Assembly (NCBI RefSeq): GCF_900110125.1
Contig: NZ_FOCN01000018.1
Location: 1 to 63,107, forward strand
Length of the DNA stretch: 63,107 nt
Direction of reading: 5' to 3'
Source: Cryobacterium luteum
Lineage (GTDB): Bacteria > Actinomycetota > Actinomycetes > Actinomycetales > Microbacteriaceae
Made by a program: the position numbers and the translations under genes
In this document: piece by piece, positions 40,250-49,046 of the stretch
How positions within the stretch are numbered: the stretch's first letter is position 1
Layout of the letters: each line of letters begins with the position of its first letter
The notes under the pieces: generated by a model
What the model saw: the letters and a program-made list of their open reading frames with translations, nothing else
The model's database searches: none
Told to the model about the DNA's origin: nothing

Positions 40250-41344
40250 TCAGTCGTGTGCGGTCAACGCCTGTGCGAGCAGGGCGGCGAGGGCCGGCTG
40301 TCCACCGGCACGTATCGCGGCGCGCTGGCGCTCCGCCCCGGTGCCGAGTCGCCGTGACCGGGCCAGCAGCGCCTCTATGCGATCGCGGTTGCCGACCTCG
40401 TCGATGGCATCGCCGGCGTAATGCTGCAGCGCCGCCGTCACAGCGGATGCGCTCTCCAGCGCGCCCGACACCGGATTCAGCAGCGTCGACTCCATCCCCT
40501 CCCGGGCGGCGTGCCACAGCCCCGCGTCGAGCAGTTCCGGCGCGATGTCGATGGGGGCGACATCCGTTTCCCCGTCGCGCAGCGCAGTCGTGACCGCCGC
40601 CCGGGTCAGGGCGGCGAGCAGCAAGGTTGACGGCGCATCGAGCTGGGCGTCGCAGACGCGAATCTCCACGGTCGGATGATCCTCGGCGAGGCGGGCATTC
40701 CACCAGATCGTGCGCAGGTCGTAGGTACCGCCCACGCCGACCAGGCGGCGGATGCGGCGGTCGTAATCGGCGGCATCCGCGAAAATCGGCGGGCAGCCGA
40801 TCGTCGACCAGCGTCTCATGTGCACGCTGCGCCAACTGGAAAACCCGGTGTCGGCACCGTGCCAGAACGGCGAATTCACGGCCAGTGCGAGCAGCGTCGG
40901 CAGCCAGACCCGCACCCGATTAAGCGCCTGTACGCCGGCTTCGCGGCTGGGAATACCGACGTGCACGTGCAGCCCGTTGATGAGGTGGTCGGGCACCAAG
41001 CCTCGAAACTCGGTCTCAACGGTGTGATAGCGCTCCACATTGGTCACCTCCGGCCAGCCCTCGGTCTGGAAGGGCGCGCCGACGCCGGCAGCGAGCACTC
41101 CGCGCCTGAGGGCGGCACGGGCCAGCCGCGACCGAAAAGCGAGCAGATCAGCGGATGCCTGCTCGAACCGATCAAAGACCGGCGTTGACCGCTCGATCTG
41201 TGAGGCCAGAAACTCGTGGCTGACAAACCGTGACACGGGGGAGCGGCCACGCAGCTCGGCGTGCACATCATCGCCTACGTTGGCCGGCTGCAGTGTCGAG
41301 GGCTTCAGAAAGATGAATTCCTCTTCAATGCCGAATGTTCGCAT
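40250..41344 (-). CDS. YbdK-family carboxylate-amine ligase (glutamate-cysteine ligase type 2-like)
   Basis: 364 residues. Family features include RTFGIEEEFIFL at the N-terminus, NGLHVHVGIPSREAGVQALNRVR, and HPTVEIRVCDAQL. Members show weak glutamate-cysteine ligase activity; physiological substrate is mostly unknown. An excellent ribosome site, GGAGGTGATGA, touches ATG 41344. It is divergent from the PBP gene across an inverted-repeat region and convergent with the YhgE gene (19 bp apart). Confidence 0.88.
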   Translation of the reverse strand: MRTFGIEEEFIFLKPSTLQPANVGDDVHAELRGRSPVSRFVSHEFLASQIERSTPVFDRFEQASADLLAFRSRLARAALRRGVLAAGVGAPFQTEGWPEVTNVERYHTVETEFRGLVPDHLINGLHVHVGIPSREAGVQALNRVRVWLPTLLALAVNSPFWHGADTGFSSWRSVHMRRWSTIGCPPIFADAADYDRRIRRLVGVGGTYDLRTIWWNARLAEDHPTVEIRVCDAQLDAPSTLLLAALTRAAVTTALRDGETDVAPIDIAPELLDAGLWHAAREGMESTLLNPVSGALESASAVTAALQHYAGDAIDEVGNRDRIEALLARSRRLGTGAERQRAAIRAGGQPALAALLAQALTAHD

Positions 41345-41377
41345 TCATCACCTCCAGCACTTTCACCGGATACTACT

Positions 41378-41409
41378 TGAGAAACCGGTATCAAGCCGAT
41401 ACATTCTCA
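41378..41409. promoter_or_regulatory. compound inverted repeat upstream of ybdK and the PBP gene
   Basis: An outer pair TGAGAA/TTCTCA encloses an inner pair GTATC-AAGCC-GATAC. It lies 34 bp from the ybdK start and about 110 bp from the PBP start. Regulator unknown. Confidence 0.45.
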
Positions 41410-41518
41410 GATCGGCCAGGGGTCCCATGGGCATCCGCAGATGACTAACATGACATTTAGTTACGAACTTTGTGCAGGCGTAGGCTCTCGCACTGGATGG
41501 ACTTATCTGGGGGTAAAC

Positions 41519-43792
41519 GTGGTGCAGGTGACCGAGGTTCCATCCGGCGCGGCCCTGTCGTGGCGGCGCACCTTTCACGGAGCTCTCGGCGGGCTCCTCG
41601 GCTTCGTGGCCATGAGTGCGGCGGCCGGCGTTCTCGTGGCCGTGTCGGTGACCCCGGTGGTGGCGCTCTCGGGTCTGGCTGCCACCAACACCATCTCGGT
41701 GTTCGAGAACCTGCCGGGCTACGTCAATATCGAGACCCTGTCTCAAAAGAGCGACATCTTCGCCACCCGCAGTGACGGAAGCGTCGAACTGCTCGCCTCG
41801 TTCTACGATCAGAACCGCATCGAAGTGGGCTGGGACGCGATCAGCCAGTTCGCGAAGGATGCCGCGGTGTCGGGAGAAGACCCCCGATTCTACGAACATG
41901 GCGGGGTCGACCTGCAGGGCACCCTGCGTGCCACAGCCACGACGGTAGCCGGGGGCAACACCCAGGGCGGGTCATCCATCACGCAGCAATACGTGAAGAA
42001 CGTACTCGTGCAGAAGTGCGAGCTGCTCACCGACCAGCGTGCGCACGATGCCTGCTACACCGCGGCGACCAAGACCACGCCCGACCGCAAACTCAAAGAA
42101 ATGCGGCTCGCCATCGGGGTCGAGAAGAAGTACAGCAAACACGACATCCTGCAGCAGTACTTCAACATCACCGGTTTCGGCGGCACCGTCTACGGCATTG
42201 AGGCCGCCGCAAACTACTACTTCAACACCACCGCAGCTAACCTCACCCTGCCCCAGGCGGCGAGCCTCGTGGCGATCGTGAACAACCCGGTCAAGTTTCA
42301 GCTCGACAAGCCCGCGAGCGAGACCAACGGGGCCGCCAACGGCTACGCCGCCAACAAGCAGCGCCGCGACTACATACTGCGCGAGATGCTGCGTTACCAG
42401 AAGATCAGTCAGGCCGACTACGACGCCGCGGTTGTCGCTCCGGTCGAACCCGTCATCACCGAACCGAGCACGGGCTGCCAGACCGCACTGGCCAACGCGT
42501 TCTTCTGCGACTACGTGACCAAGATTCTGCAGACCGATCCCACCTTCGGCGCCGACGCCGCCACCCGCATGCTTAACTTTCGGCGCGGCGGCTACGACGT
42601 GTACACGACCCTCGACCTCGACGTGCAGAACGCTGCCGTGACCACCATGAACCAGCAGGTGCCCAAGGTCTATGCAGGCGGTGACGTGGGGGCGGTCATC
42701 ACGAGCGTGCAGGTTGGCACCGGCCGGGTGCTCGCCATGACCCAGAACAAGGACTACAGCCAGGATCCGGCCGTGCAGGCGACCGGCGCCAACTACACGG
42801 GCATCAACTACGCCACCGACTACGCCGAGGGCGGGTCGAGCGGGTTCCAGCCCGGGTCGACCTATAAGGTCTTCACCCTGGCCGAGTGGGTGAAAGAGGG
42901 CCACTCGCTCAATGAGCGGGTCGACTCCCGGCGCAAGGCCAACTGGGGCAACTTTCAGGACAGCTGCCTCGGGCCGCAGAACTACGACAAGGAGAAACCA
43001 CCCTGGAACCCGCGCAACGACGCGAACGAGTCCGGCGCCAACTACAGTGCGCTGCAGGCCACCGTCGGCTCGATCAACACCGGTTTCATTGGAATGGCCA
43101 AGCGGCTCGACCTCTGCGGCATTCGTCAGACGGCTGAGGCCTTCGGGGTGCACCGGGCCGACGGCAACCCGCTCTTACAGTCCGCGGCATCCGTTATCGG
43201 CACCAATGAAGTTGCGCCGCTGACGATGGCCGTCGCCTTCGCGGGCATCGCCAATAAGGGGGTGACCTGTTCGCCGATCGCGATCGACCGCATCGTCGGC
43301 CCGGGCGGGGTCGAGATTCCGGTGCCGCCGTCTACCTGCACACAGTCGGTTGATTCCACGGTGGCTGCGGGAATGGCCTATGCCATGCGCCGGGTGATGA
43401 CCGGGGGAACGGGGCAGACATCAAATGCGAACACGAGACCGTCCGTGCCGATGATCGGCAAGACCGGCACAACGGATGGCGCCAAGGACACCTGGATGAG
43501 CGGCGCGAGTACCAAGGTGGCCACGGTGGTCGCCGTGGTGAGCGTGACCGGAACGCTCAGCCAGCGGCGGCAATACTTCGGGCGCGACCAGATCGCGACG
43601 GCACGGCACCGCATGTGGCCGGTCGTGATGTCCGTCGTCAACGCCAAGTACGGCGGTGACGCCTTCGAGGAGCTCGCCCCCAAGTACATTCCGCCGCCCG
43701 TTGTCGTTGCCCCTCCGGCACCAGCGCCGCCGCCACCCGCACCAGCGCCGCCCGCGCCGCCCGACGCGGCTCCCGCCCCGCCCGGCCAGTAG
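41519..43792 (+). CDS. class A penicillin-binding protein (PBP1-type)
   Basis: 757 residues. One N-terminal membrane helix (LGGLLGFVAMSAAAGVLVAVSV) is followed by a GT51 glycosyltransferase domain (AVSGEDPRFYEHGGVDLQG, GGSSITQQYVKNVL, YLN-region variant QQYFNITGFGGTVYGIEAAA) and a transpeptidase with the three motifs STYK (FQPGSTYKVFT), SIN (VGSINTGF) and KTGT (IGKTGTTDGAKDTW). The tail is proline/alanine-rich. It polymerises and cross-links peptidoglycan at the outer face. Start is uncertain: GTG 41519 and GTG 41522 follow a GGGGGT. No other wall gene is adjacent. Confidence 0.93.
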   Translation: MVQVTEVPSGAALSWRRTFHGALGGLLGFVAMSAAAGVLVAVSVTPVVALSGLAATNTISVFENLPGYVNIETLSQKSDIFATRSDGSVELLASFYDQNRIEVGWDAISQFAKDAAVSGEDPRFYEHGGVDLQGTLRATATTVAGGNTQGGSSITQQYVKNVLVQKCELLTDQRAHDACYTAATKTTPDRKLKEMRLAIGVEKKYSKHDILQQYFNITGFGGTVYGIEAAANYYFNTTAANLTLPQAASLVAIVNNPVKFQLDKPASETNGAANGYAANKQRRDYILREMLRYQKISQADYDAAVVAPVEPVITEPSTGCQTALANAFFCDYVTKILQTDPTFGADAATRMLNFRRGGYDVYTTLDLDVQNAAVTTMNQQVPKVYAGGDVGAVITSVQVGTGRVLAMTQNKDYSQDPAVQATGANYTGINYATDYAEGGSSGFQPGSTYKVFTLAEWVKEGHSLNERVDSRRKANWGNFQDSCLGPQNYDKEKPPWNPRNDANESGANYSALQATVGSINTGFIGMAKRLDLCGIRQTAEAFGVHRADGNPLLQSAASVIGTNEVAPLTMAVAFAGIANKGVTCSPIAIDRIVGPGGVEIPVPPSTCTQSVDSTVAAGMAYAMRRVMTGGTGQTSNANTRPSVPMIGKTGTTDGAKDTWMSGASTKVATVVAVVSVTGTLSQRRQYFGRDQIATARHRMWPVVMSVVNAKYGGDAFEELAPKYIPPPVVVAPPAPAPPPPAPAPPAPPDAAPAPPGQ

Positions 43793-43815
43793 CGCGCACC
43801 GTTGGACCGGCACGG

Positions 43816-46800
43816 TCAAGCGCTCTGCGCCGCATTGAGCTGATGCAGGGTGCCACCGACACTCGATGATGCTGAGTGCTCGATCAGCGGATGCGCACTG
43901 AGTTCGGCCGCGTAGGCGGCCGCGCTGGCCGCTTCCTGCGCGGCGGCGCGCTCAACGGCATGCCGCTCCTGCACCTGACGAGCCACGTCGAACAGGTTCC
44001 ACAGGTTCTCCCCGGTTACCGACACTCCCTTCGCCCCTGAGCGGCGGGTGCGACCGCGCACGAGCATGTAATTGGTCTGGAACACCTGCCCGCCCACTCG
44101 CTCCTGCGCGTCGTGAAAGAACACGACATTGGAGACCGGGCCGGTGCCGTCGTCGAGGCTGATGAACACCACCCGGCGGCCACCACGCATCGGCGGCGTG
44201 TTCGTGGCTCGGCGCACCCCGGCGAGCAGCACCTCGGTGCCACCGGGCAGATTGCCGAGCTCGCTCGCCGGGGTGACCCCCAGCTCCTTGAACAGGGAGT
44301 GAAAGCGCTTCATCTGGTGGGACCCGACGGCCAGGTTCAGATCCAGCAGCTCCAGATCGGTCTGGGTGCGGCCGCGCAGTTCGAGCGACGTGATGGCGCC
44401 GGCCCGGTCGCCCGAGTACCGCGGCACGGGCAGCTCCACCTCGAATGCGAGCTGGTCGGCGCGAATCACGACGGCGGTGCCGCGCAACGACTGAATGTGC
44501 GCGAGCAGTTCGTGCCGCCGGGTGCGGTCATAACCGATGAACGTGTCGAGGGCGCCCACCCGGGCGAGCGCCTCGAAGGTGCGCCGCCGCGGATGCACCC
44601 GATCCCGAAAGTCCTGCAGCGAGCCAAACGGCTGGTGTCGGGCAATGCGCGCCCGCTCGGCCTCGGTGCTGCCGACCAGTTCCGGCAGCGCCAGACGGAT
44701 GCCCTGGCTCCCGTCGGCGAGATCCTCCACACGGTAGTCCAGCGCGCTCGACTGCACGTCGAGGGGGAGCACCGGAACCCCGAGCACCCGGGCTTCGGCG
44801 ACGATGAGGTCTTTGGGCCACATGCCGGGGTCGTGGGTGAGCAGCCCGGCCAGAAAAGCCGCCGGGTGGTGGGTCTTCAACCAGGCGGACTGGTAGGTGG
44901 GCAGGGCGAAGGCTGCGCCGTGCGCCTTGGCGAAACCGAAGCTGCCAAACCCCGCCAGCACCGTCCAGATCTGGTCGATGACCTTGTCGCTGAAGCCGCG
45001 GGCGAGGGCTTTCTCCCGCAGGTACTCCTCGATCTGCGGGAGCTGCTCCGGCTTACCCAGGTGGCGGCGAAAGACATCCGCTTTGCCGAGCCCGCAGCCG
45101 GTGAGTTCGTCGAACAGTCGCATGACCTGTTCGTGAAAGATGACGACGCCGTTGGTCTCGCGCAGAATCGGCTCGAACCGGGGGTGGATGTAGTCGGGCG
45201 AGACCTCGCCGTGCCGGGCCTGCAGATATTTGAGGGGCATGTTGTTCTTCATCGGTCCGGGCCGAAACAGCGAGATCTCCACCGTGAGGTCGTTGAACAC
45301 CTCGGGCTGCAGCTTGCCGACGAGCTCCATCTGACCGGGGGACTCGATCTGGAAGATGCCGAGCGTGCGGGTGGAACGAATCAGTTCGAACGTTTTCGCA
45401 TCGTCGAGCGGAACCCGGTCGAGGTCGATGCTCTCGCCGGTGAGCCGGTGGTGCTCTTCAACGGCGTGCGCCATGGCCGATTGCATGCGCACGCCGAGAA
45501 CGTCGAGTTTGATGAGCCCCATCGGGTCCATGTCGTGTTTGTCGTACTGCGACATGGGCAGGCCCATGCCGCTCGCCTGCACCGGAGTGCGGTCGAGCAG
45601 GCTCGCGTCGGAGAGGATCACCCCGCAGGGGTGCACCGAGATGTGTCGGGGGAGCCGGTCGAGCCGCGCCGTGAGGTCGACCAGCAGGTCGAGCTGCTGC
45701 GACTCGCGCACTTCGGCGGCGAGGGCCTCGAGCTCGGGCTTCTCTTCCAGGGCGCGGCGAAAGTCGCGGGCGTTGAACCGCCACATCTGCTTGGCGATCA
45801 CGTTGATCTGCGCGTCGGGCAGGCCGAGGGCCAGGCCGGCGTCACGCACGGCGCCGCGGCCGCGGTAGGCGTTGGTCATCGACATGAGCGAAACCCGGTC
45901 GCTGCCGAAGGCGCGAAAGACCTCACGGTAGATGTCGTGCCGCCTGGCCGACTCCACGTCGATGTCGATGTCGGGCAGCGTCTGGCGTTCGGGGGAGAGA
46001 AAACGTTCCCAGAGCAGTCCGTTCGCGATGGGTTCGACCGAAGACGTGCGCAGCGCATAGTTGAGCACCGAGCCGACCCCCGAACCGCGAGCCTGAATAC
46101 GGATGCCCATGCCGCGAATGATGTCGGCCACCCGCGACACGGTGAGAAAGTAGCTGGCAAAGCCTAAGTGCTCGACCGTTTTCATCTCGTGGGCGAGCTG
46201 GGCGTGGGCGGCGTCGACCGCGCGCGAGCCGCTCGCGGAGTACAGGTCGGCGATGCCGCTCCTGGCCCGCCGCCACAGCTCGGTGACCGGGTCACCGGTG
46301 ACGCCGATGATGCGCGCTTCCGGCATGCGCGGGCGGCCGAGGCCGATGTCGCTCACCGGGTCGAGGCCGCAGCGGTCGGCGAGCCGCTCAGTATCGCCCA
46401 GCAGCCGTTCGAGTGCTCCGCCTTCGTGCAGGCCGGCGTCGACGACCATGCGGGCTACCTGGCGCATCATTCCGGCGGGTTTGAGCCAGGCCTGGCCGTT
46501 GGTCTGCGGGGTGTCGATTTCGGCGAGCGGCAGCAGAAAGCGCGCAGCGTCGGCGAGGTCAGCGGTGACCGCCTCGTCGGGGGTGCCGTACCGCACGGCA
46601 TTGCTGAGCACCGCTGGCAGCCCGGCATTCTCGGCGAGGGCGAGCAGGCGCGTGGCCGGGGTCACACTGCCGACCGTGCCGCTCTCGGCGAGGTGGCAGA
46701 CGATTTCGAGCACGACGGCGCCTTCGGGCAGGGCCCGCTGCCAGTGGGCGAGCCGCGCCGCGGCATCCGGGTTGTCGCGCCTGCCGACAGCGAGACCCAC

Positions 46801-47271
46801 GTCGGAGTCGGGGCCGAGCAGCACGGTGAGCGAAGCGAGCCCGGCCAGGTCGGCCAGTCGTGCGCGCGAAATGCTCGGCCCGGTGTGTGCCGGCGTGAGC
46901 GCTGAGCGCTGGCCGGTACTGCCGCTGTGGGCGGCGCTGACCGCGCGGCAGAGCGCGGCGTAGCCGCGACCGTCTGTGTGGCCGTGGGCGAGCACGACCA
47001 CCCGGCCGAGTGAGCGGTATTCCTCGTCGTGTACGGCGAGGTCGGCACCCAACCCGGGGCTGATGCCGGCGCTCACGCAGGCGCGCACGTGCTTGACGGC
47101 GCCATAGAGGCCGTCACGGTCGGTGATGGCCAGAAAACTCGCGCCCTGCGCGGCCGCCTGCTCGGCCAGGGCTTCGGGAAGCGTCACGCCATAGTGGGTT
47201 GAGTAGGCGCTCGCAACGTGCAGGTGCGCGAAATTCGTGCCCGCTGTTGCTGACCCCAGCGTGCCGGTCAT
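43816..47271 (-). CDS. dnaE2: error-prone DNA polymerase DnaE2 (polymerase III alpha-type)
   Basis: 1151 residues. N-terminal PHP domain (FAHLHVASAYSTHYGV, LAITDRDGLYGAVK), polymerase core with metal-binding aspartates in LPDIDIDVES and KLDVLGVR, the palm stretch SLFRPGPMKNNMPLKYL, and HEQVMRLFDELTGCGLGKADVFRRHL; a C-terminal OB-fold follows. DnaE2 carries out mutagenic translesion synthesis after DNA damage. The ATG at 47271 overlaps the upstream DUF6504 stop (ATGA). The usual partners ImuA' and ImuB are not here. No classical LexA box was found upstream. Confidence 0.93.
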   Translation of the reverse strand: MTGTLGSATAGTNFAHLHVASAYSTHYGVTLPEALAEQAAAQGASFLAITDRDGLYGAVKHVRACVSAGISPGLGADLAVHDEEYRSLGRVVVLAHGHTDGRGYAALCRAVSAAHSGSTGQRSALTPAHTGPSISRARLADLAGLASLTVLLGPDSDVGLAVGRRDNPDAAARLAHWQRALPEGAVVLEIVCHLAESGTVGSVTPATRLLALAENAGLPAVLSNAVRYGTPDEAVTADLADAARFLLPLAEIDTPQTNGQAWLKPAGMMRQVARMVVDAGLHEGGALERLLGDTERLADRCGLDPVSDIGLGRPRMPEARIIGVTGDPVTELWRRARSGIADLYSASGSRAVDAAHAQLAHEMKTVEHLGFASYFLTVSRVADIIRGMGIRIQARGSGVGSVLNYALRTSSVEPIANGLLWERFLSPERQTLPDIDIDVESARRHDIYREVFRAFGSDRVSLMSMTNAYRGRGAVRDAGLALGLPDAQINVIAKQMWRFNARDFRRALEEKPELEALAAEVRESQQLDLLVDLTARLDRLPRHISVHPCGVILSDASLLDRTPVQASGMGLPMSQYDKHDMDPMGLIKLDVLGVRMQSAMAHAVEEHHRLTGESIDLDRVPLDDAKTFELIRSTRTLGIFQIESPGQMELVGKLQPEVFNDLTVEISLFRPGPMKNNMPLKYLQARHGEVSPDYIHPRFEPILRETNGVVIFHEQVMRLFDELTGCGLGKADVFRRHLGKPEQLPQIEEYLREKALARGFSDKVIDQIWTVLAGFGSFGFAKAHGAAFALPTYQSAWLKTHHPAAFLAGLLTHDPGMWPKDLIVAEARVLGVPVLPLDVQSSALDYRVEDLADGSQGIRLALPELVGSTEAERARIARHQPFGSLQDFRDRVHPRRRTFEALARVGALDTFIGYDRTRRHELLAHIQSLRGTAVVIRADQLAFEVELPVPRYSGDRAGAITSLELRGRTQTDLELLDLNLAVGSHQMKRFHSLFKELGVTPASELGNLPGGTEVLLAGVRRATNTPPMRGGRRVVFISLDDGTGPVSNVVFFHDAQERVGGQVFQTNYMLVRGRTRRSGAKGVSVTGENLWNLFDVARQVQERHAVERAAAQEAASAAAYAAELSAHPLIEHSASSSVGGTLHQLNAAQSA

Positions 47272-47540
47272 CCCCAGTCCATTGCCAGAGTCCAGGACCC
47301 GTCCGTTCCGCGGCGCAGGTCGTAACGGTGCTGTTCTTCGCCGCCACGACTCGCGTCGAGTCGCCACAGCTCGGTGTCGATGCGGGTGGGGATTCCCTCG
47401 TTCTCCCACCACCGGGTGCGTTTGAACACGGCCTGCGGCTGCCCGATGACGGTGTGTTCAAACCGATTCCAGATGAACGCGCGCGGGTCGCCGTCGGCGG
47501 AGAGCTCAACGTCAACCGGAGCGTCAATGATGTGGGGCAA
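47268..47540 (-). CDS. DUF6504-family small protein upstream of dnaE2
   Basis: About 90 residues, hydrophilic, rich in tryptophan and arginine (RAFIWNRFEHTVIGQPQAVFKRTRWWENEG, IDTELWRLDASRGGEE). Proteins of this type are often encoded between imuB and dnaE2 in actinobacteria. The start is uncertain; TTG 47540 is favoured because AGGGAG lies six bases upstream, a TTG at 47567 is the longer option. It overlaps dnaE2 by four bases, so both are made together. Function unknown; possibly a mutasome accessory. Confidence 0.72.
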   Translation of the reverse strand: MPHIIDAPVDVELSADGDPRAFIWNRFEHTVIGQPQAVFKRTRWWENEGIPTRIDTELWRLDASRGGEEQHRYDLRRGTDGSWTLAMDWG

Positions 47541-47567
47541 GGCGGGCTCCCTGGTTTGAGAAGGCAA

Positions 47568-47741
47568 AAATGCTGGTGTGTTTACAAAAACGAACGAAAG
47601 AAATATATGCTACAAAGTTCGAACAAAGCATTGTTCAGGTCGAATTTTATAGAATAAATCTTCTATGTGAAAAGTGTATGCCACACCACCGACATGCGCC
47701 ATGGGAGTCTGTGTTGTTCCGGTCGGGGCTAGCCTGAACCA
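47568..47741. promoter_or_regulatory. AT-rich divergent promoter region of the dnaE2 operon and glycerate kinase
   Basis: 174 bp, far richer in A+T than its surroundings at 47565-47690. It holds the 8-base palindrome GTTCGAAC (47617-47624) and the perfect inverted repeat ATAGAA-TAAATC-TTCTAT (about 47650-47667). The actinobacterial SOS box (CGAAC-N4-GTTCG) does not fit exactly. TAGCCT at 47730-47735 is the -10 for glycerate kinase. Confidence 0.5.
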
Positions 47742-48923
47742 ATGCACGATCATCCGGCAGGGAAGCCGCTCACCATAGTCATCGCGCCGGATTCGTTCAA
47801 GGGCAGCCTCAGCGCGGCCGAAGCCGCCGCGGCCATGGCTGACGGGACCCGCGACGCTTTTCTCGCGCTCGGCCGGCCCGAAATTCGCCTCACGCTCTGC
47901 CCGATGGCCGACGGCGGCGAGGGCACCCTCGATGCCATCACGGCGGCCTGGGGCGCCCTGCCCCGCACCATGCTTACCGTCGATGCGCTCGGTCGCCGCC
48001 GCCGGGCTCGCTACGCCACCTCCGCCGACGGGCGCATCGGGTTCATCGAAGCGGCCGAGTCCAACGGCCTGCCCCTCGTAGCGGATGCCCCGCCCCAGCC
48101 CCAGCGCGCCGACACCTTCGGGGTCGGCTTGCTCGCCCGAGAACTGCTCGATCAGCGAGTCGACGAAATTCTGCTCTGCGTCGGAGGTTCCGCCAGCACC
48201 GACGGCGGAACGGGCCTGCTCGCCGCCCTCGGCGTGCGTTTTCTGGACATCGCCGGGCTGCCGGTCGCGCCGGGTGGTGCCGGACTGGCCCAGATCGCGT
48301 CAATCGACCTGGCCGGACTGCACCCGCATGCCCGAGCGGTGCGCTGGCGCGTCGCGGTCGACGTGAACAATCCGCTCTGCGGCCCCGCCGGCGCTGCCGC
48401 CGTGTTCGGCCCGCAAAAGGGTGCGCGGCCACGAGATGTCGCCGAGCTCGACGCCGGCCTGGCCCGCCTCGCCGCGATCGTGTTCGCCGAAACCGGCGAG
48501 AACATGCTCGACCGGCCCGGCGCCGGAGCGGCCGGCGGTATGCCGGCCACGCTCGTGCCGTTGCTGCGTGCCGAACTGGTTCCCGGCAGCACCCTGGTCG
48601 CGGCTGCCGTTGACCTGGCCCGCAAGATGACCTCCGCCGATCTCGTGCTCACCGGCGAAGGCAGTTTTGACGCCCAATCCCTCGGCGGCAAGGTGGCCGT
48701 GGCCGTTGCCCGCCTGGCCCCGGCAGGATGCCCGGTCGTCGTCATCGCCGGCCGGGTGGAACTGTCAGCGGTCGACTCCGCAGCATCCGGTGTCACCGCC
48801 GCCTTCTCGATCGCCGGCGGGCCGGCGACCCTCGACGACCTGCAGGCTCACGCCGCCGAACGGGTACGCGAAACCACCGCACACGCCGTGGCGCTCGTTC
48901 TGCAGTCCCGAAATCTCCGGTAG
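47742..48923 (+). CDS. glxK: glycerate kinase (GlxK/GarK family)
   Basis: 393 residues with family landmarks IAPDSFKGSLSAAEAAAAMADG, CPMADGGEGTLDAI, ILLCVGGSASTDGGTGLLAALG and LVLTGEGSFDAQSLGGKV. It phosphorylates D-glycerate with ATP, linking glyoxylate/serine catabolism to glycolysis. ATG 47742 lies six bases after TAGCCT, a leaderless pattern. It stands alone; no glyoxylate carboligase gene is near. Confidence 0.93.
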   Translation: MHDHPAGKPLTIVIAPDSFKGSLSAAEAAAAMADGTRDAFLALGRPEIRLTLCPMADGGEGTLDAITAAWGALPRTMLTVDALGRRRRARYATSADGRIGFIEAAESNGLPLVADAPPQPQRADTFGVGLLARELLDQRVDEILLCVGGSASTDGGTGLLAALGVRFLDIAGLPVAPGGAGLAQIASIDLAGLHPHARAVRWRVAVDVNNPLCGPAGAAAVFGPQKGARPRDVAELDAGLARLAAIVFAETGENMLDRPGAGAAGGMPATLVPLLRAELVPGSTLVAAAVDLARKMTSADLVLTGEGSFDAQSLGGKVAVAVARLAPAGCPVVVIAGRVELSAVDSAASGVTAAFSIAGGPATLDDLQAHAAERVRETTAHAVALVLQSRNLR

Positions 48924-48939
48924 AGCCGGCGCCCCGAGC

Positions 48940-48961
48940 GTTCACCTGCGGTTCACCAACA
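48940..48961. promoter_or_regulatory. PHO box (PhoP site) upstream of phoX
   Basis: Two direct 11-base units, GTTCACCTGCG and GTTCACCAACA, match the PHO-box unit of Streptomyces (GTTCACC plus four bases). They lie 86 bp before the phoX ATG, which is where a PhoP activator would bind under phosphate starvation. Confidence 0.85.
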
Positions 48962-49046
48962 AGACACCGGGTGGTTTCATGACGGAGAGGTGACGGCGGG
49001 AGGGTGGTTCCACCCCCGTTCGGGGCTCACCTGCCTGAGGAGCACT

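Noticed and set aside
44113..46167. 684-residue plus-strand frame within dnaE2
   Set aside because: Antisense of DnaE2, no recognisable domain.
47591..47660. LexA/SOS box upstream of dnaE2
   Set aside because: GTTCGAAC and scattered GAAC/GTTC are present, but the CGAAC-N4-GTTCG spacing is not met; kept only as an unexplained palindrome.
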